Of a stretch of DNA of 64,000 bases, positions 1 through 10,607 are shown piece by piece. A model generated the notes under the pieces. The model saw nothing but the letters and a program-made list of their open reading frames with translations, made no database searches and was not told the origin of the DNA. The stretch is from Lysobacteraceae bacterium 2PB (GTDB lineage Bacteria; Pseudomonadota; Gammaproteobacteria; Xanthomonadales; Xanthomonadaceae). The number at the start of each line of letters is the position of its first letter. The first letter of the stretch is position 1. The stretch is taken from NCBI GenBank assembly GCA_005502915.1, contig SCMT01000004.1, positions 124,001-188,000 of the forward strand, read 5' to 3'. The translations under genes and the position numbers were made by a program.

Positions 1-102
1 TCGGTGCGGGTCAGCAACGCGTATTACGGCATCGCCCGCGGCTATCTCTCCGCCTGGTTGGCGACGAAGGGGGCGAAACCCTCCGCGCACGCAGGAAAAT
101 AG
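1..102 (+). CDS. C-terminal end of an unidentified protein (truncated by window edge)
   Basis: Frame 1 is open from the first base to a TAG at 100-102 and gives about 33 residues, containing NAYYGIARGYLSAW and ending in a basic tail. A GC-rich hairpin follows at once, which fits the end of a gene. No domain can be named from so little sequence. Its position beside type IV pilus genes allows a pilus or glycosylation role, but that is only context. Confidence 0.4.
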   Translation, partial: SVRVSNAYYGIARGYLSAWLATKGAKPSAHAGK

Positions 103-118
103 CGGAACACCGATGACG

Positions 119-141
119 CGCCCCCCCGTTGAGGGGGGGCG
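119..141. terminator. GC hairpin between convergent genes
   Basis: A perfect 9-bp inverted repeat (cgccccccc / gggggggcg) with a 5-nt loop lies between the end of the rightward truncated gene and the end of the leftward pilin accessory gene. There is no T tract, so its termination strength is uncertain. The position between two 3' ends supports a shared terminator. Confidence 0.4.
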
Positions 142-164
142 GCATGGCCCCGGGGCCGTGCGGT

Positions 165-953
165 TCAGCCTCCCGCGGCCCCGCCGTGCGGCTTCTTCGC
201 TGCCTCGACGGTCGGCCACGGATCGAGTGCGACATAGCCGAGAATCCGCCCATCTGCACGATCCACGAGCACGCTGGCGCTGCCGCGGGTCGATTGCAGT
301 GGCAGCAGGGCGGGGTCCCGTGCGTCTCGATGCCGTTCGAAGGCGTTCCGCCACGCCGTCCGTTCGGCGGGTGCGGCCGCGGAGAGCACGTCACGCACCG
401 GCAGCGCTTTCTTCGCGGGTTCGCCATTGGCGGCGGGATAAGGGACGTATTTCGATGGGTCGTACTGGATTTCCAGTCCGGTCATCGCTGCGATCATGGC
501 TTCGAAGCGCGCCTTTGGATCGTCGGGCAGCGGTGCGGACACCACTTCAGGGCCGAACCATGGGGCGTGACGGTATTCAGCGGGCGCCTTCGCGGCGCTC
601 GGCGGATCGATTTCGTTCGCGAAGACCAGGTGGAAGCGGTCGCTCGTGCCGACGATATAGGCAGGTCGCGATTCCCAGACGGTATGGAGACCGAACCCCA
701 GGGCCGCGACCTGCGCGACGGCGATGAAGGCCAGGTCGAACTTCAGCCCCTTCTTGCCGTGCCGGTAGATGAGCAGCGTCAGCAGCGGGCCCAGGACGAG
801 GTCCACGCCGGCCAGCACGGAAAGCAGGGGACCCGCTTTCGCCATCCCGAACAAGGCCGGTGGGTACCAGCGCCAGAGCACGAGCGCGAAGATGGTGGCC
901 AGGACGACGAAACTGATGGCGAAATGGATTGCAGAGGCTTTCCAGCGAGTCAT
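165..953 (-). CDS. TfpX/TfpZ family type IV pilin accessory protein
   Basis: This 262-residue inner-membrane protein has three hydrophobic helices in its first ~105 residues (around FAISFVVLATIFALVLW, LLSVLAGVDLVLGPLLTLLIY and LAFIAVAQVAALGFGL), followed by a soluble domain. The layout and the GPLLTLLIYR-like loop are typical of the TfpX/TfpZ family, whose members are encoded with particular pilins and help their assembly or stability. It lies 88 bp downstream of pilR on the same strand, so it may be cotranscribed with pilSR. No clear Shine-Dalgarno precedes the ATG. The family call is by recognition; the pilin partner is outside the window. Confidence 0.75.
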   Translation of the reverse strand: MTRWKASAIHFAISFVVLATIFALVLWRWYPPALFGMAKAGPLLSVLAGVDLVLGPLLTLLIYRHGKKGLKFDLAFIAVAQVAALGFGLHTVWESRPAYIVGTSDRFHLVFANEIDPPSAAKAPAEYRHAPWFGPEVVSAPLPDDPKARFEAMIAAMTGLEIQYDPSKYVPYPAANGEPAKKALPVRDVLSAAAPAERTAWRNAFERHRDARDPALLPLQSTRGSASVLVDRADGRILGYVALDPWPTVEAAKKPHGGAAGG

Positions 954-1041
954 GGCGGCAAGAGGCGATGGAAGGACTGCGCGTGATTATGCGCAGCCCC
1001 GTGCCGACGACAAGCCGGCACACGCCTGGCCCGGGCCCGGA

Positions 1042-2460
1042 TTACTCGATGCCCAGTTTCTTCAGCTTGTAGCGCAGGGCGCGGAAGGTGATGCCCAGCG
1101 CGGCGGCGGTCTTGGTCTTGTTGTAGCGGTGTTCCTGCAGCGCCTGCTGGATCGCGTTGCGCTCGATCTCCTCGATGAAGGAGGGCAGGGCGGCGGTGCC
1201 GGTGTCGCGGGGCGGGACGCCCGGCACGACGGGCGCGGCCGGAGGCGGCGCGGACGTCGGCTGCGGTGCGACGGAGGCGGAAGGCGCGGCGGCGGTAGCT
1301 GCCACCGGGGGCGCGGCGTGGGGCAGGCGCAGGTCCTGGGCGTCGATGGTGTCGCCGTCGGCCATGGCCAGGGCGCGTTCGAGGATGTTCTCCAGCTCGC
1401 GCACGTTGCCCGGGAACGGATAGACCTCCAGCGCCGCCTGCGCTTCGCGCGAGAGGCTGGGCGCGCGGCGCTTCATCGCGTAGGCGAGGCGCTTGAGGAT
1501 GGCGTCCGACAGCAGCGGCAGGTCGCCGGTGCGTTCGCGCAGCGGCGGCACGTCCAGCTCGATCACGTTGATGCGGTAGAACAGGTCGTGGCGGAACTTG
1601 CCTTCGGCGACCAGCACGTCGAGATCCTTGTGCGTGGCGGAGAGGATGCGCACGTCGACCGCGGCTTCGGTGTTCGCGCCGACCGGGCGCACGGTCTTTT
1701 CCTGGATCGCGCGGAGCAGCTTGACCTGCATCGACAGCGGCAGCTCGGCCACCTCGTCGAGGAACAGCGTGCCGCCGTCGGCGACCTGGAACAGGCCGAG
1801 CTTGTCGGTGTGCGCGCCGGTGAAGCTGCCCTTCTTGTGGCCGAAGAACTCGCTTTCCATGAGTTCGGACGGGATCGCGCCGCAGTTGACCGGGATGAAC
1901 GGCCCGGCCGCGCGCGAGCCCTGGGCGTGGATGGTGCGGGCGACGAGTTCCTTGCCGGTACCCGATTCGCCGCTGATGTGCACCGGCGCCTGGCTGCGCG
2001 CGACCTTGGCGATGGTGTCGCGCAGGCCGACCATGGCGGGCGAATCGCCCAGCAGCAGGGTCGTGCCTTCGGGATTGGCCTGGCGGCGAGTGTTGAGGTC
2101 GAGTGCCTGGCGGACCAGGCCGCGCAGGACCGTCAGGTCCACGGGCTTGGTGACGAAGTCGAAGGCGCCGCTCTTGAGCGCTTCCACGGCGGCCTCGACG
2201 TTGCCGTAGGCCGTGATCACCGCGACCGGGGTGGTCGGGAACCGCGTGGCGATTTCGGAGACGAGGTCCAGGCCGGAGCCATCGGGCAGCCGCATATCGG
2301 TCAGGCACAGGTCGTAGGCGACCGTGCTCAGCATTTCCCTTGCCACGGCGAGATTCGGGGCGGTGTCGGTCCGCAGTCCCATGCGGCCCAGCGTCACCAC
2401 CAGAAGCTCGCGGATGTCGTGTTCATCGTCGACGATCAGCGCGCTGCGTTGTTCAGACAT
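1042..2460 (-). CDS. pilR: Sigma-54-dependent response regulator PilR
   Basis: The 472-residue protein has the order receiver, AAA+ and Fis-type helix-turn-helix. The receiver holds the phospho-acceptor Asp in LTDMRLPDGSG. The AAA+ domain has Walker A GESGTGKE and a GSFTGA loop for sigma-54 contact. The C terminus reads NKTKTAAALGITFRALRYKL. PilR activates pilA transcription with RpoN after phosphorylation by PilS. I chose the ATG at 2460 because a GGAGG lies about 7 nt upstream; an in-frame start six codons earlier lacks this. A low-complexity Ala/Pro linker precedes the HTH. It sits just downstream of pilS. Confidence 0.93.
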   Translation of the reverse strand: MSEQRSALIVDDEHDIRELLVVTLGRMGLRTDTAPNLAVAREMLSTVAYDLCLTDMRLPDGSGLDLVSEIATRFPTTPVAVITAYGNVEAAVEALKSGAFDFVTKPVDLTVLRGLVRQALDLNTRRQANPEGTTLLLGDSPAMVGLRDTIAKVARSQAPVHISGESGTGKELVARTIHAQGSRAAGPFIPVNCGAIPSELMESEFFGHKKGSFTGAHTDKLGLFQVADGGTLFLDEVAELPLSMQVKLLRAIQEKTVRPVGANTEAAVDVRILSATHKDLDVLVAEGKFRHDLFYRINVIELDVPPLRERTGDLPLLSDAILKRLAYAMKRRAPSLSREAQAALEVYPFPGNVRELENILERALAMADGDTIDAQDLRLPHAAPPVAATAAAPSASVAPQPTSAPPPAAPVVPGVPPRDTGTAALPSFIEEIERNAIQQALQEHRYNKTKTAAALGITFRALRYKLKKLGIE

Positions 2461-2538
2461 GGTGCCCTCCTGCGTCAATTTTAGCCCATTTGCGGCACAG
2501 GCGACAGCCGCCCATCCGGGATCCGCGGATGATGGGCA

Positions 2539-4140
2539 TCAGGCGGGCAACAGGGAGTGCTGGCCGGGCATCGTGATCCGGAAGCAGCAACCGCCACCGG
2601 GGAGCGGCACGTAGTCCAGCGAGGCGCCGTTGGCGCGGCACAGCTCCCGCGCGATGTACAGGCCGAGCCCGGTGCCATGCTCGGACGTGGTGAAGAACGG
2701 CCGGAACAGCTGCGGCACCACCGACTCCGGGATGCCCGGACCGCGGTCGATCACGTCGATCACCGGCGTCTCGTCGAGGCGGTAGGCGTGCAGGGTGATG
2801 CGCGCCGGCTGCCCCGGCATGTGCCCGTGCCGACGCGCATTCTGCACCATCGCGGTCAGCACCTGGTGCAGGTGGCGCGAATCGACAAGGGCGGACACCA
2901 GCGGCTGGCTGACGGCCAGCGAGATGTTGTCAGTCTCGTCCGGGACGCTCTGCCGGAACTCCTCGATGAAGTTGCGCAGGAACGCGACCAGCTCGATGTG
3001 CTCGGCGGTGGCGCGCTCGCGGCGTGCGAGGCCGAGCACGCTTTCGACGATGGTATTCGTGCGCATGCACTGCTGCAGGATGATCTGCACCATGCGCCGG
3101 TCGACGTCGGGCAGCTCCTTCGATTCCTCCAGCAGTTGCGCGGCATAGCTGATCGCCGCCAGCGGGTTGCGGATCTCGTGCGCCAGGCTCGCGGAAAAAC
3201 GGCCCATCGCCGCCAGGGTGAGCGATTCGGCGCGGCGCGAGACCAGCGAGGTGTCGTCGAGGAAGATCAGGGTGTTGTCGCTGTTGGCCAGCAGGCGCGC
3301 GAACCGCGGGACGACCTCGAACTGGTCGCTGCCCAGGCGCAGCGGCGTGTCGTTGGCCAGGCCGTTGCGCAGCCATTCGCTCAGGCGCAGCGCCAGTTCC
3401 GGCGCGGCTTCGGCGAGGTTGCGGGTGCCGGCCGCGCCGTCGCCGAGCAGGAGCATGGCCGCTTCGTTCGCCAGGCTGATCTGCGCTTCGCGGTCGACCA
3501 GCAGCACGCCGGTGCGCATACGGCGGATGATGAGCTCGTTGACTTCGGCGAGGCGCACGGCGTCGGCGCCGCGCTGTTCAGCCAGGGCCTCGGTCGCGCG
3601 CATCTGGTTGCGGAGCTGGTGGGTCAGCGCGGCGATCGCCAGGTAGCTGACGGTGAACATCATCAGCTCGGCGAACGGGCGCGGGGTCTGCTGTTCGACC
3701 AGCAGCGTCCACAGGAAGGCGATGGACAGTCCGGCACCGGCGAGCACCGCGATGCCCAGCGCCGCGCGCAGCGGGAGCAGCAGGGACGAGGCGCCGACAT
3801 GGAACAGCAGCATCAGAGCGACGCCGGCGGTGGCCGAAGGCGCCGCATGCGCCACCAGCGAGGCGACCAGCACGTCGATGCAGATGCCGATGATGGTGGG
3901 TGGGGTCAGGTTGCGCGCGCGCCGGGCCATGACGAACAGGCCCATCGAGGCGAGCAGGTAGAAGACGGCGACGACGGCCAGCTGTGTCTCCTGCCCCGGC
4001 TTGGGGGGCAGGGCGGCGACCGGACCGAAGGTCAGCGTGACCAGGACGCCGGCCTGGAGGACCCGATACAAGGAGAACAGGGACAACTCCCTGTGCTGGT
4101 AATCGGGCGTGGCCGGGCGTGGCTGGGGGCTGCGGCTCAA
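2539..4140 (-). CDS. pilS: Type IV pilus sensor histidine kinase PilS
   Basis: This is the membrane kinase partner of PilR. The N-terminal ~180 residues are hydrophobic (multi-pass membrane sensor). A PAS-like segment, a HisKA box (LAHEIRNPLAAI, phospho-His) and an HATPase with GTGLGLYIARELC follow. The reading frame stays open far upstream across sucCD, but PilS homology starts near RELSLFSLYRVLQAG. No ATG exists in that neighbourhood, so TTG at 4140 is the most likely start and gives 533 residues, close to family length. The exact start is uncertain. The gap to pilR is 78 bp. Confidence 0.88.
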   Translation of the reverse strand: MSRSPQPRPATPDYQHRELSLFSLYRVLQAGVLVTLTFGPVAALPPKPGQETQLAVVAVFYLLASMGLFVMARRARNLTPPTIIGICIDVLVASLVAHAAPSATAGVALMLLFHVGASSLLLPLRAALGIAVLAGAGLSIAFLWTLLVEQQTPRPFAELMMFTVSYLAIAALTHQLRNQMRATEALAEQRGADAVRLAEVNELIIRRMRTGVLLVDREAQISLANEAAMLLLGDGAAGTRNLAEAAPELALRLSEWLRNGLANDTPLRLGSDQFEVVPRFARLLANSDNTLIFLDDTSLVSRRAESLTLAAMGRFSASLAHEIRNPLAAISYAAQLLEESKELPDVDRRMVQIILQQCMRTNTIVESVLGLARRERATAEHIELVAFLRNFIEEFRQSVPDETDNISLAVSQPLVSALVDSRHLHQVLTAMVQNARRHGHMPGQPARITLHAYRLDETPVIDVIDRGPGIPESVVPQLFRPFFTTSEHGTGLGLYIARELCRANGASLDYVPLPGGGCCFRITMPGQHSLLPA

Positions 4141-4362
4141 ATGGCGGGTCCGGGGCGGCGTGGGGCCAGTATAGGCGGGTGGCTCGTGCTTCGTGCGAGG
4201 CCTCGTGCGGGCTCCGACCAAGGTCCGGGGTAGCCCCGGACCGATCCATGGGCGACAATATCGGTCTGTCCGCGGCGATCCGGGTCCTTCCGGCGGCGCG
4301 GCTCCCTGCGCCTGGTGCAGCACGTCCGGGTGCGGCACGTCTTCATCCCGTATGGAACCCAC

Positions 4363-5526
<1,164 letters not shown>

Positions 5527-5547
5527 TCCAGGACGAGAGGAAATAAC

Positions 5548-6423
<876 letters not shown>

Positions 6424-6455
6424 CTCCGCGCCAGCTCGCGCTTCGCGCAGTTCGA

Positions 6456-6485
6456 CGAAGGCCGCCTCCGGGCGGCCTTCGTTTT
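6456..6485 (+). terminator. Rho-independent terminator of sucCD
   Basis: An 11-bp perfect stem (cgaaggccgcc / ggcggccttcg) with a tccg loop is followed directly by TTTT. It sits 32 bp after the sucD stop and insulates the riboswitch leader that follows. Confidence 0.88.
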
Positions 6486-6551
6486 GGCCCCGTTTCATCG
6501 ATGCCACGACATTTTGTGTTGACCCATCCTGGCGAGCCCATTATGTTGTGC

Positions 6552-6776
6552 GCGTCGAAGGTGTCGGCTCCGCCCGGAGTCGACTGAAATGGGAATCCGG
6601 TGCGGTGCGCGACTTCGGTCGCGAACCCAGTCCGGAGCTGCCCCGCAGCGGTAGTTGGGAACGACCCGCGTCAATGGCACTGGCTTCGCCCGCAACGGGC
6701 CCGCCGGGAAGCGACGCGCAGTAGGAGCGGCCTGGCCGCGTGCCCATGAGCCCGAAGACCTGCCTCGACCTTCGCC
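6552..6776 (+). ncRNA. Cobalamin (B12) riboswitch
   Basis: The core shows the class hallmarks in order: a conserved gggaatccggtg block near 6590, then agtccggagctgccccgcagcggta near 6630, then the B12 box gagcccgaagacctgcc at 6748-6764. A P1 closing stem can be drawn between cgaaggt (6556-6562) and accttcg (6768-6774). The element sits 240 nt upstream of nrdA, so adenosylcobalamin should repress the B12-independent class Ia reductase. The identification is by motif recognition, not a covariance search. Confidence 0.9.
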
Positions 6777-6826
6777 ATCCGGCGAAGTCTGGCCAACCGT
6801 CTCCGCGGGGAGCGCAAGTCGAGGCA
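6761..6826 (+). promoter_or_regulatory. Candidate expression-platform pairings after the B12 box
   Basis: Two alternatives compete with the P1 stem. The segment tgcctcgac (6761-6769), overlapping the B12 box and P1, is perfectly complementary to gtcgaggca (6818-6826). A tight hairpin, cttcgcc / ggcgaag (6770-6776 with 6781-6787), also uses P1 bases. They are mutually exclusive on inspection, which suits a switching element. No folding was run. Confidence 0.5.
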
Positions 6827-6980
6827 GCACGAGGACGGCCCGTCGGGGGCGTCGTGCGCCGTCGTCCTTCCTGTCCGCGTCGACGCAGGCTCGCCCGAGG
6901 GGGCGAGGGCCGGTGCCGTCGCGGTGTCCCGTCGTCCGGTCGCGCGCCGGACCGGTGTTCGCGTCGTACCGCTTTCGCTT

Positions 6981-7004
6981 TCTCTCCATTCGACACCGGA
7001 GAGA
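6981..7004 (+). promoter_or_regulatory. Hairpin sequestering the nrdA Shine-Dalgarno
   Basis: The segment tctctcc (6981-6987) is perfectly complementary to ggagaga (6998-7004), and the latter contains the only good ribosome-binding site for nrdA, 2-8 nt before the ATG. A 10-nt loop separates the arms. This suggests that the upstream riboswitch may act on translation initiation. How it communicates with the B12 core is not evident. Confidence 0.5.
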
Positions 7005-7006
7005 CC

Positions 7007-9451
7007 ATGACCACCGACACCATGCACCATTCCTCCGTCGACGCCCCGCTGTCCGCGCGTCGCGTCGCGCCCGCCACCGCGCAGGCCGATTTCGCCCTGA
7101 CCCCGCCGCACGCGGCCACCACCATGACCATCACCAAGCGCGACGGTCGCCGCGAGCCGGTCGACGTGGGCAAGATCGTGCGTGCCGTGCAGCGCTGCTG
7201 CGAGGGCCTGGACGACATCGACCCGATGCGCGTCGCGCTGAAGACCATCGCCGGCATCTACGACGGCGCGACCACGCGCGAACTGGACGAACTGTCGATC
7301 CGCACCGCCGCCGCGTTCACCGCCGACGAACCGCAGTACGCGCGCCTTGCCGCACGCCTGCTGTCGGGCTACATCGACAAGGAAGTCGCGGGGCAGGGCG
7401 TGCATTCGTTCTCGCAGTCGATCGCGCTGGGCGCGGAACTCGGGCTGATCAACGACCGCGTGCGCCAGGCCGTCGAAACCCATGCGCGCAAGTTCAACGA
7501 CGCCATCGACATCGCACAGGCCCGGCGCTTCGAATACTTCGGCCTGCGCACGCTGTACGACCGCTACCTGCTGAAGCATCCGCAGCGACGCACGGTGATC
7601 GAGACGCCGCAGCACTTCTTCATGCGCATCGCGGTGGCGCTGACCGAGACGCCGGGCGAGGCGCTGGAACTCTATCGGCTGATGTCGTCTCTGGACTACA
7701 TCCCCAGCTCGCCGACGCTGTTCAACTCGGGCACGCGCCACGAGCAGTTGTCCTCATGCTTCCTGCTGGATTCGCCGCAGGACTCGCTGGCCGACATCTA
7801 CGCGCGCTACGGCGACGTGGCGCAGCTGTCGAAGTTCTCCGGCGGCATCGGCCAGTCGTACTCGCGCATCCGCTCGCGCGGCGCGCTGATCCGCAGCACC
7901 AATGGCCGCAGCAACGGCATCGTGCCCTGGCTCAAGACGCTGGACGCCTCGGTCGCGGCGGTGAACCAGGGCGGCAAGCGCAAGGGCGCGGCCTGCATCT
8001 ATCTCGAAACCTGGCATGCGGACATCGAGGAATTCCTCGAACTGCGCGACAACACCGGCGACGAGATGCGCCGCACGCACAACCTCAACCTCGCCAACTG
8101 GGTGCCGGACCTGTTCATGCGCCGCGTCGAGAGCGACGGCGACTGGTCGCTGTTCGATCCGAACACCGTGCCGGAGTTCGTCGACCTGTGGGGCGAGGCC
8201 TTCGAACAGGCCTACGTGCAGGCCGAGCAGCAGGGGCTCGCGGCGCGCACCATCAAGGCGCGCGACCTGTACGCGCGGATGATGAAAGTCCTCGGTGAGA
8301 CCGGCAACGGCTGGATGACCTTCAAGGATGCGTCGAACCGCACCTGCAACCAGGTCGGCCCGGGGCGCACCGTGCACCTCTCGAACCTCTGCACCGAGAT
8401 CATCGAAGTCACGTCGTCGGAGGAGACCGCGGTCTGCAACCTCGGTTCGGTGAACCTGGCGCAGCACCTCGTCGAGGATGAGCGCGGCGCGTATGCCTTC
8501 GACTTCGACAAGCTCGCCGAGACCGTGCGCGTGGCCGTGCGCCAGCTCGACCGCGTGATCGACCTCAACTTCTATCCGATCGAATCGACGCGCCGCTCCA
8601 ACCTGCGCTGGCGGCCGGTCGGGCTGGGCGTGATGGGGCTGCAGGACGTGTTCTTCCGCATGCGCCTGCCCTTCGATTCGGCCGAGGCGCTGGCGCTGTC
8701 GACGCGCATCGCCGAGCGGATCTACCTGCACGCGCTGGAGACCTCGTGCGAGCTCGCCGAGCGCCTCGGCGCGCATCCGGCCTATCGCGATACCCGCGCC
8801 GCGCTCGGCGCGCTGCAGTTCGACCTGTGGGGCGTGACGCCATCGGAACAGGCGGCGTGGGCCGCGCTGAAGTCGCGCATCGCCGCGCACGGCCTGCGCA
8901 ACTCGCTGCTGATCGCGATCGCGCCGACCGCGACGATCGCGTCCATCGCCGGCTGCTACGAGTGCATCGAGCCGCAGGTCAGCAACCTGTTCAAGCGCGA
9001 GACGCTGTCGGGCGACTTCCTGCAGATCAACCGCTACCTCGTGTGGGAACTCAAGCGTCTCGGCCTGTGGACCGATGCGACGCGCGACGCGATCAAGCTC
9101 GCCGAGGGCTCGGTGCAGGGCATCGACGGCATCCCCGACCTGCTGAAGTCGGTGTACCGCACCGCATGGGAATTGCCGCAGAAGGCGCTGATCGATCTCG
9201 CCGCCGCGCGCGGGCCGTACCTCGACCAGTCGCAGTCGCTGAACCTGTTCATGGAAAGCCCGAACATCGGCCGGCTGTCGTCGATGTACATGTATGCCTG
9301 GAAATCCGGGCTGAAGACGACCTACTACCTACGCTCGCGTCCGGCGACGCGCATCGCAAAGGCGACGGTGGCGGCGCAGCCGACGTACACGCCGCAGGAG
9401 GCGCTGGCCTGCTCGCTGGAAAACCCGGAGGCCTGCGAGGCGTGCCAGTAG
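7007..9451 (+). CDS. nrdA: Class Ia ribonucleoside-diphosphate reductase, alpha subunit
   Basis: The 814-residue large subunit reduces NDPs to dNDPs. An N-terminal ATP cone starts at MTITKRDGRREPVDVGKIV, about residue 40, after a 35-residue low-complexity extension. Active-site features are SSCFLLD with one redox Cys, NLCTEI with the thiyl-radical Cys, and the C-terminal CEACQ shuttle pair. The ATG at 7007 was chosen because it has a ggagag ribosome site and lies beyond the riboswitch; an earlier in-frame ATG falls inside the riboswitch. NrdB follows after 145 bp. Regulation by B12 is inferred from the leader. Confidence 0.96.
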   Translation: MTTDTMHHSSVDAPLSARRVAPATAQADFALTPPHAATTMTITKRDGRREPVDVGKIVRAVQRCCEGLDDIDPMRVALKTIAGIYDGATTRELDELSIRTAAAFTADEPQYARLAARLLSGYIDKEVAGQGVHSFSQSIALGAELGLINDRVRQAVETHARKFNDAIDIAQARRFEYFGLRTLYDRYLLKHPQRRTVIETPQHFFMRIAVALTETPGEALELYRLMSSLDYIPSSPTLFNSGTRHEQLSSCFLLDSPQDSLADIYARYGDVAQLSKFSGGIGQSYSRIRSRGALIRSTNGRSNGIVPWLKTLDASVAAVNQGGKRKGAACIYLETWHADIEEFLELRDNTGDEMRRTHNLNLANWVPDLFMRRVESDGDWSLFDPNTVPEFVDLWGEAFEQAYVQAEQQGLAARTIKARDLYARMMKVLGETGNGWMTFKDASNRTCNQVGPGRTVHLSNLCTEIIEVTSSEETAVCNLGSVNLAQHLVEDERGAYAFDFDKLAETVRVAVRQLDRVIDLNFYPIESTRRSNLRWRPVGLGVMGLQDVFFRMRLPFDSAEALALSTRIAERIYLHALETSCELAERLGAHPAYRDTRAALGALQFDLWGVTPSEQAAWAALKSRIAAHGLRNSLLIAIAPTATIASIAGCYECIEPQVSNLFKRETLSGDFLQINRYLVWELKRLGLWTDATRDAIKLAEGSVQGIDGIPDLLKSVYRTAWELPQKALIDLAAARGPYLDQSQSLNLFMESPNIGRLSSMYMYAWKSGLKTTYYLRSRPATRIAKATVAAQPTYTPQEALACSLENPEACEACQ

Positions 9452-9482
9452 GCATTTCCGCTTTCCAGCATCGCGCTTGTCT

Positions 9483-9584
9483 CCTTCCCCCGCGTGCGGG
9501 GGAAGGCCGGGATGGGGGCAGGGCAAATCGCCCCGTCCCACTTCGCCGCCCTCCACCCCAATCCTCCCCCGCACGGCGGGGGAG
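9483..9584. repeat. REP-like inverted palindromic doublet between nrdA and nrdB
   Basis: The first hairpin is an 11-bp perfect stem (ccttcccccgc / gcgggggaagg, 9483-9506, 2-nt loop). The second is a 9-bp stem (ctcccccgc / gcgggggag, 9564-9584). The flanks gggatggggg and ccccaatcctccccc are roughly inverted copies, so the unit resembles two REPs in opposite orientation. The nrdB Shine-Dalgarno lies at the edge of the right arm. It may affect relative nrdA/nrdB expression or mRNA stability (inference). Confidence 0.6.
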
Positions 9585-9596
9585 TGGGAGAACACC

Positions 9597-10607
9597 ATGA
9601 CCACGCAACACCTGCTCGATCCCGGCTTCGCGCTCACCTTGCGGCCGATGCGCTATCCGGCCTTCTACGAGATGTACCGCGATGCCATCCGCAACACCTG
9701 GACCGTGGAGGAGATCGATTTCGGCATCGACCTCAACGACCTGCAGAACAAGCTCGCGCCCGCCGATCGCCACCTGATCGAGCGCCTTGTCGCGTTCTTC
9801 GCCACCGGCGACAGCATCGTCGCCAACAACCTCGTGCTCAATCTCTACAGGCACATCAACGCGCCGGAAGCGCGGATGTACCTGTCGCGCCAGCTCTACG
9901 AGGAAGCGCTGCATGTGCAGTTCTACCTGACCCTGCTGGACGCCTACATCCCTGACCCGCAGCGGCGCAACGAAGCCTTCGCGGCGATCGAGAACATCCC
10001 GTCGATCCGTGCCAAGGCCGACTTCTGCTTCCGCTGGATGGATTCGGTGCAGTCGCTCGACCGGCTGGAGACGCGCGAACAGCGCCGGCAGTTCCTGCTC
10101 AACCTGATCTGCTTCGCCTGCTGCATCGAGGGCCTGTTCTTCTTCGCCGCGTTCGCCTACGTATGGTTCCTGCGCTCGCGCGGCCTGCTGCCCGGCCTGG
10201 CCGCCGGCACCAATTGGGTGTTCCGCGACGAATCCGGGCACATGGCCTTCGCGTTCGAGGTCATTCGTACCGCGCGCCAGGAGGATCCCGGGTTGTTCGA
10301 TGCCGGGATGGAGCGCGACGTGCGCCGGATGCTGCACGAAGCGATCGAGGTCGAAGCCGCGTTCGCCGAGGATGTGCTGTCGGGCGGTGTGAATGGCCTG
10401 TCGCCGGGCGAGATGAAGCAGTACCTGCGCTACGTCGCCGACCAGCGCCTCGCCGCGCTCGGCCTGGCCCCGGAGTTCGGCGCGAAGAATCCGTTCCCGT
10501 TCCTCGATCTGCAGGACGTCCAGGAACTGACCAACTTCTTCGAGCGCCGCGTCTCCGCCTACCAGGTCGGCATCAGTGGCGCGGTGGCGTTCGACGATGC
10601 GTTCTGA
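9597..10607 (+). CDS. nrdB: Class Ia ribonucleoside-diphosphate reductase, beta subunit
   Basis: The 336-residue subunit holds the diiron-tyrosyl radical cofactor that NrdA needs. Iron ligand motifs are visible: EEALHVQFY, FFFAAFAYVWFL around the helix core, and FRDESGHMAFAFEV. ATG 9597 follows a ggagtgggag ribosome site, and homology to the family begins just after it. An upstream in-frame start would run through the REP-like palindrome. It overlaps the next gene by 11 bp, so the thioesterase is likely cotranslated. Confidence 0.95.
   Translation: MTTQHLLDPGFALTLRPMRYPAFYEMYRDAIRNTWTVEEIDFGIDLNDLQNKLAPADRHLIERLVAFFATGDSIVANNLVLNLYRHINAPEARMYLSRQLYEEALHVQFYLTLLDAYIPDPQRRNEAFAAIENIPSIRAKADFCFRWMDSVQSLDRLETREQRRQFLLNLICFACCIEGLFFFAAFAYVWFLRSRGLLPGLAAGTNWVFRDESGHMAFAFEVIRTARQEDPGLFDAGMERDVRRMLHEAIEVEAAFAEDVLSGGVNGLSPGEMKQYLRYVADQRLAALGLAPEFGAKNPFPFLDLQDVQELTNFFERRVSAYQVGISGAVAFDDAF

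Noticed and set aside
769-2484. Long rightward frame opposite pilR
   Set aside because: PilR on the minus strand has full domain structure; the plus frame has only GC-skew low-complexity sequence.
6719-6744. REP-like gtaggagcggcctggccgcg inside the riboswitch
   Set aside because: It resembles Pseudomonas-type REPs, but it sits where a variable stem of the cobalamin riboswitch is expected, so no separate repeat was called.
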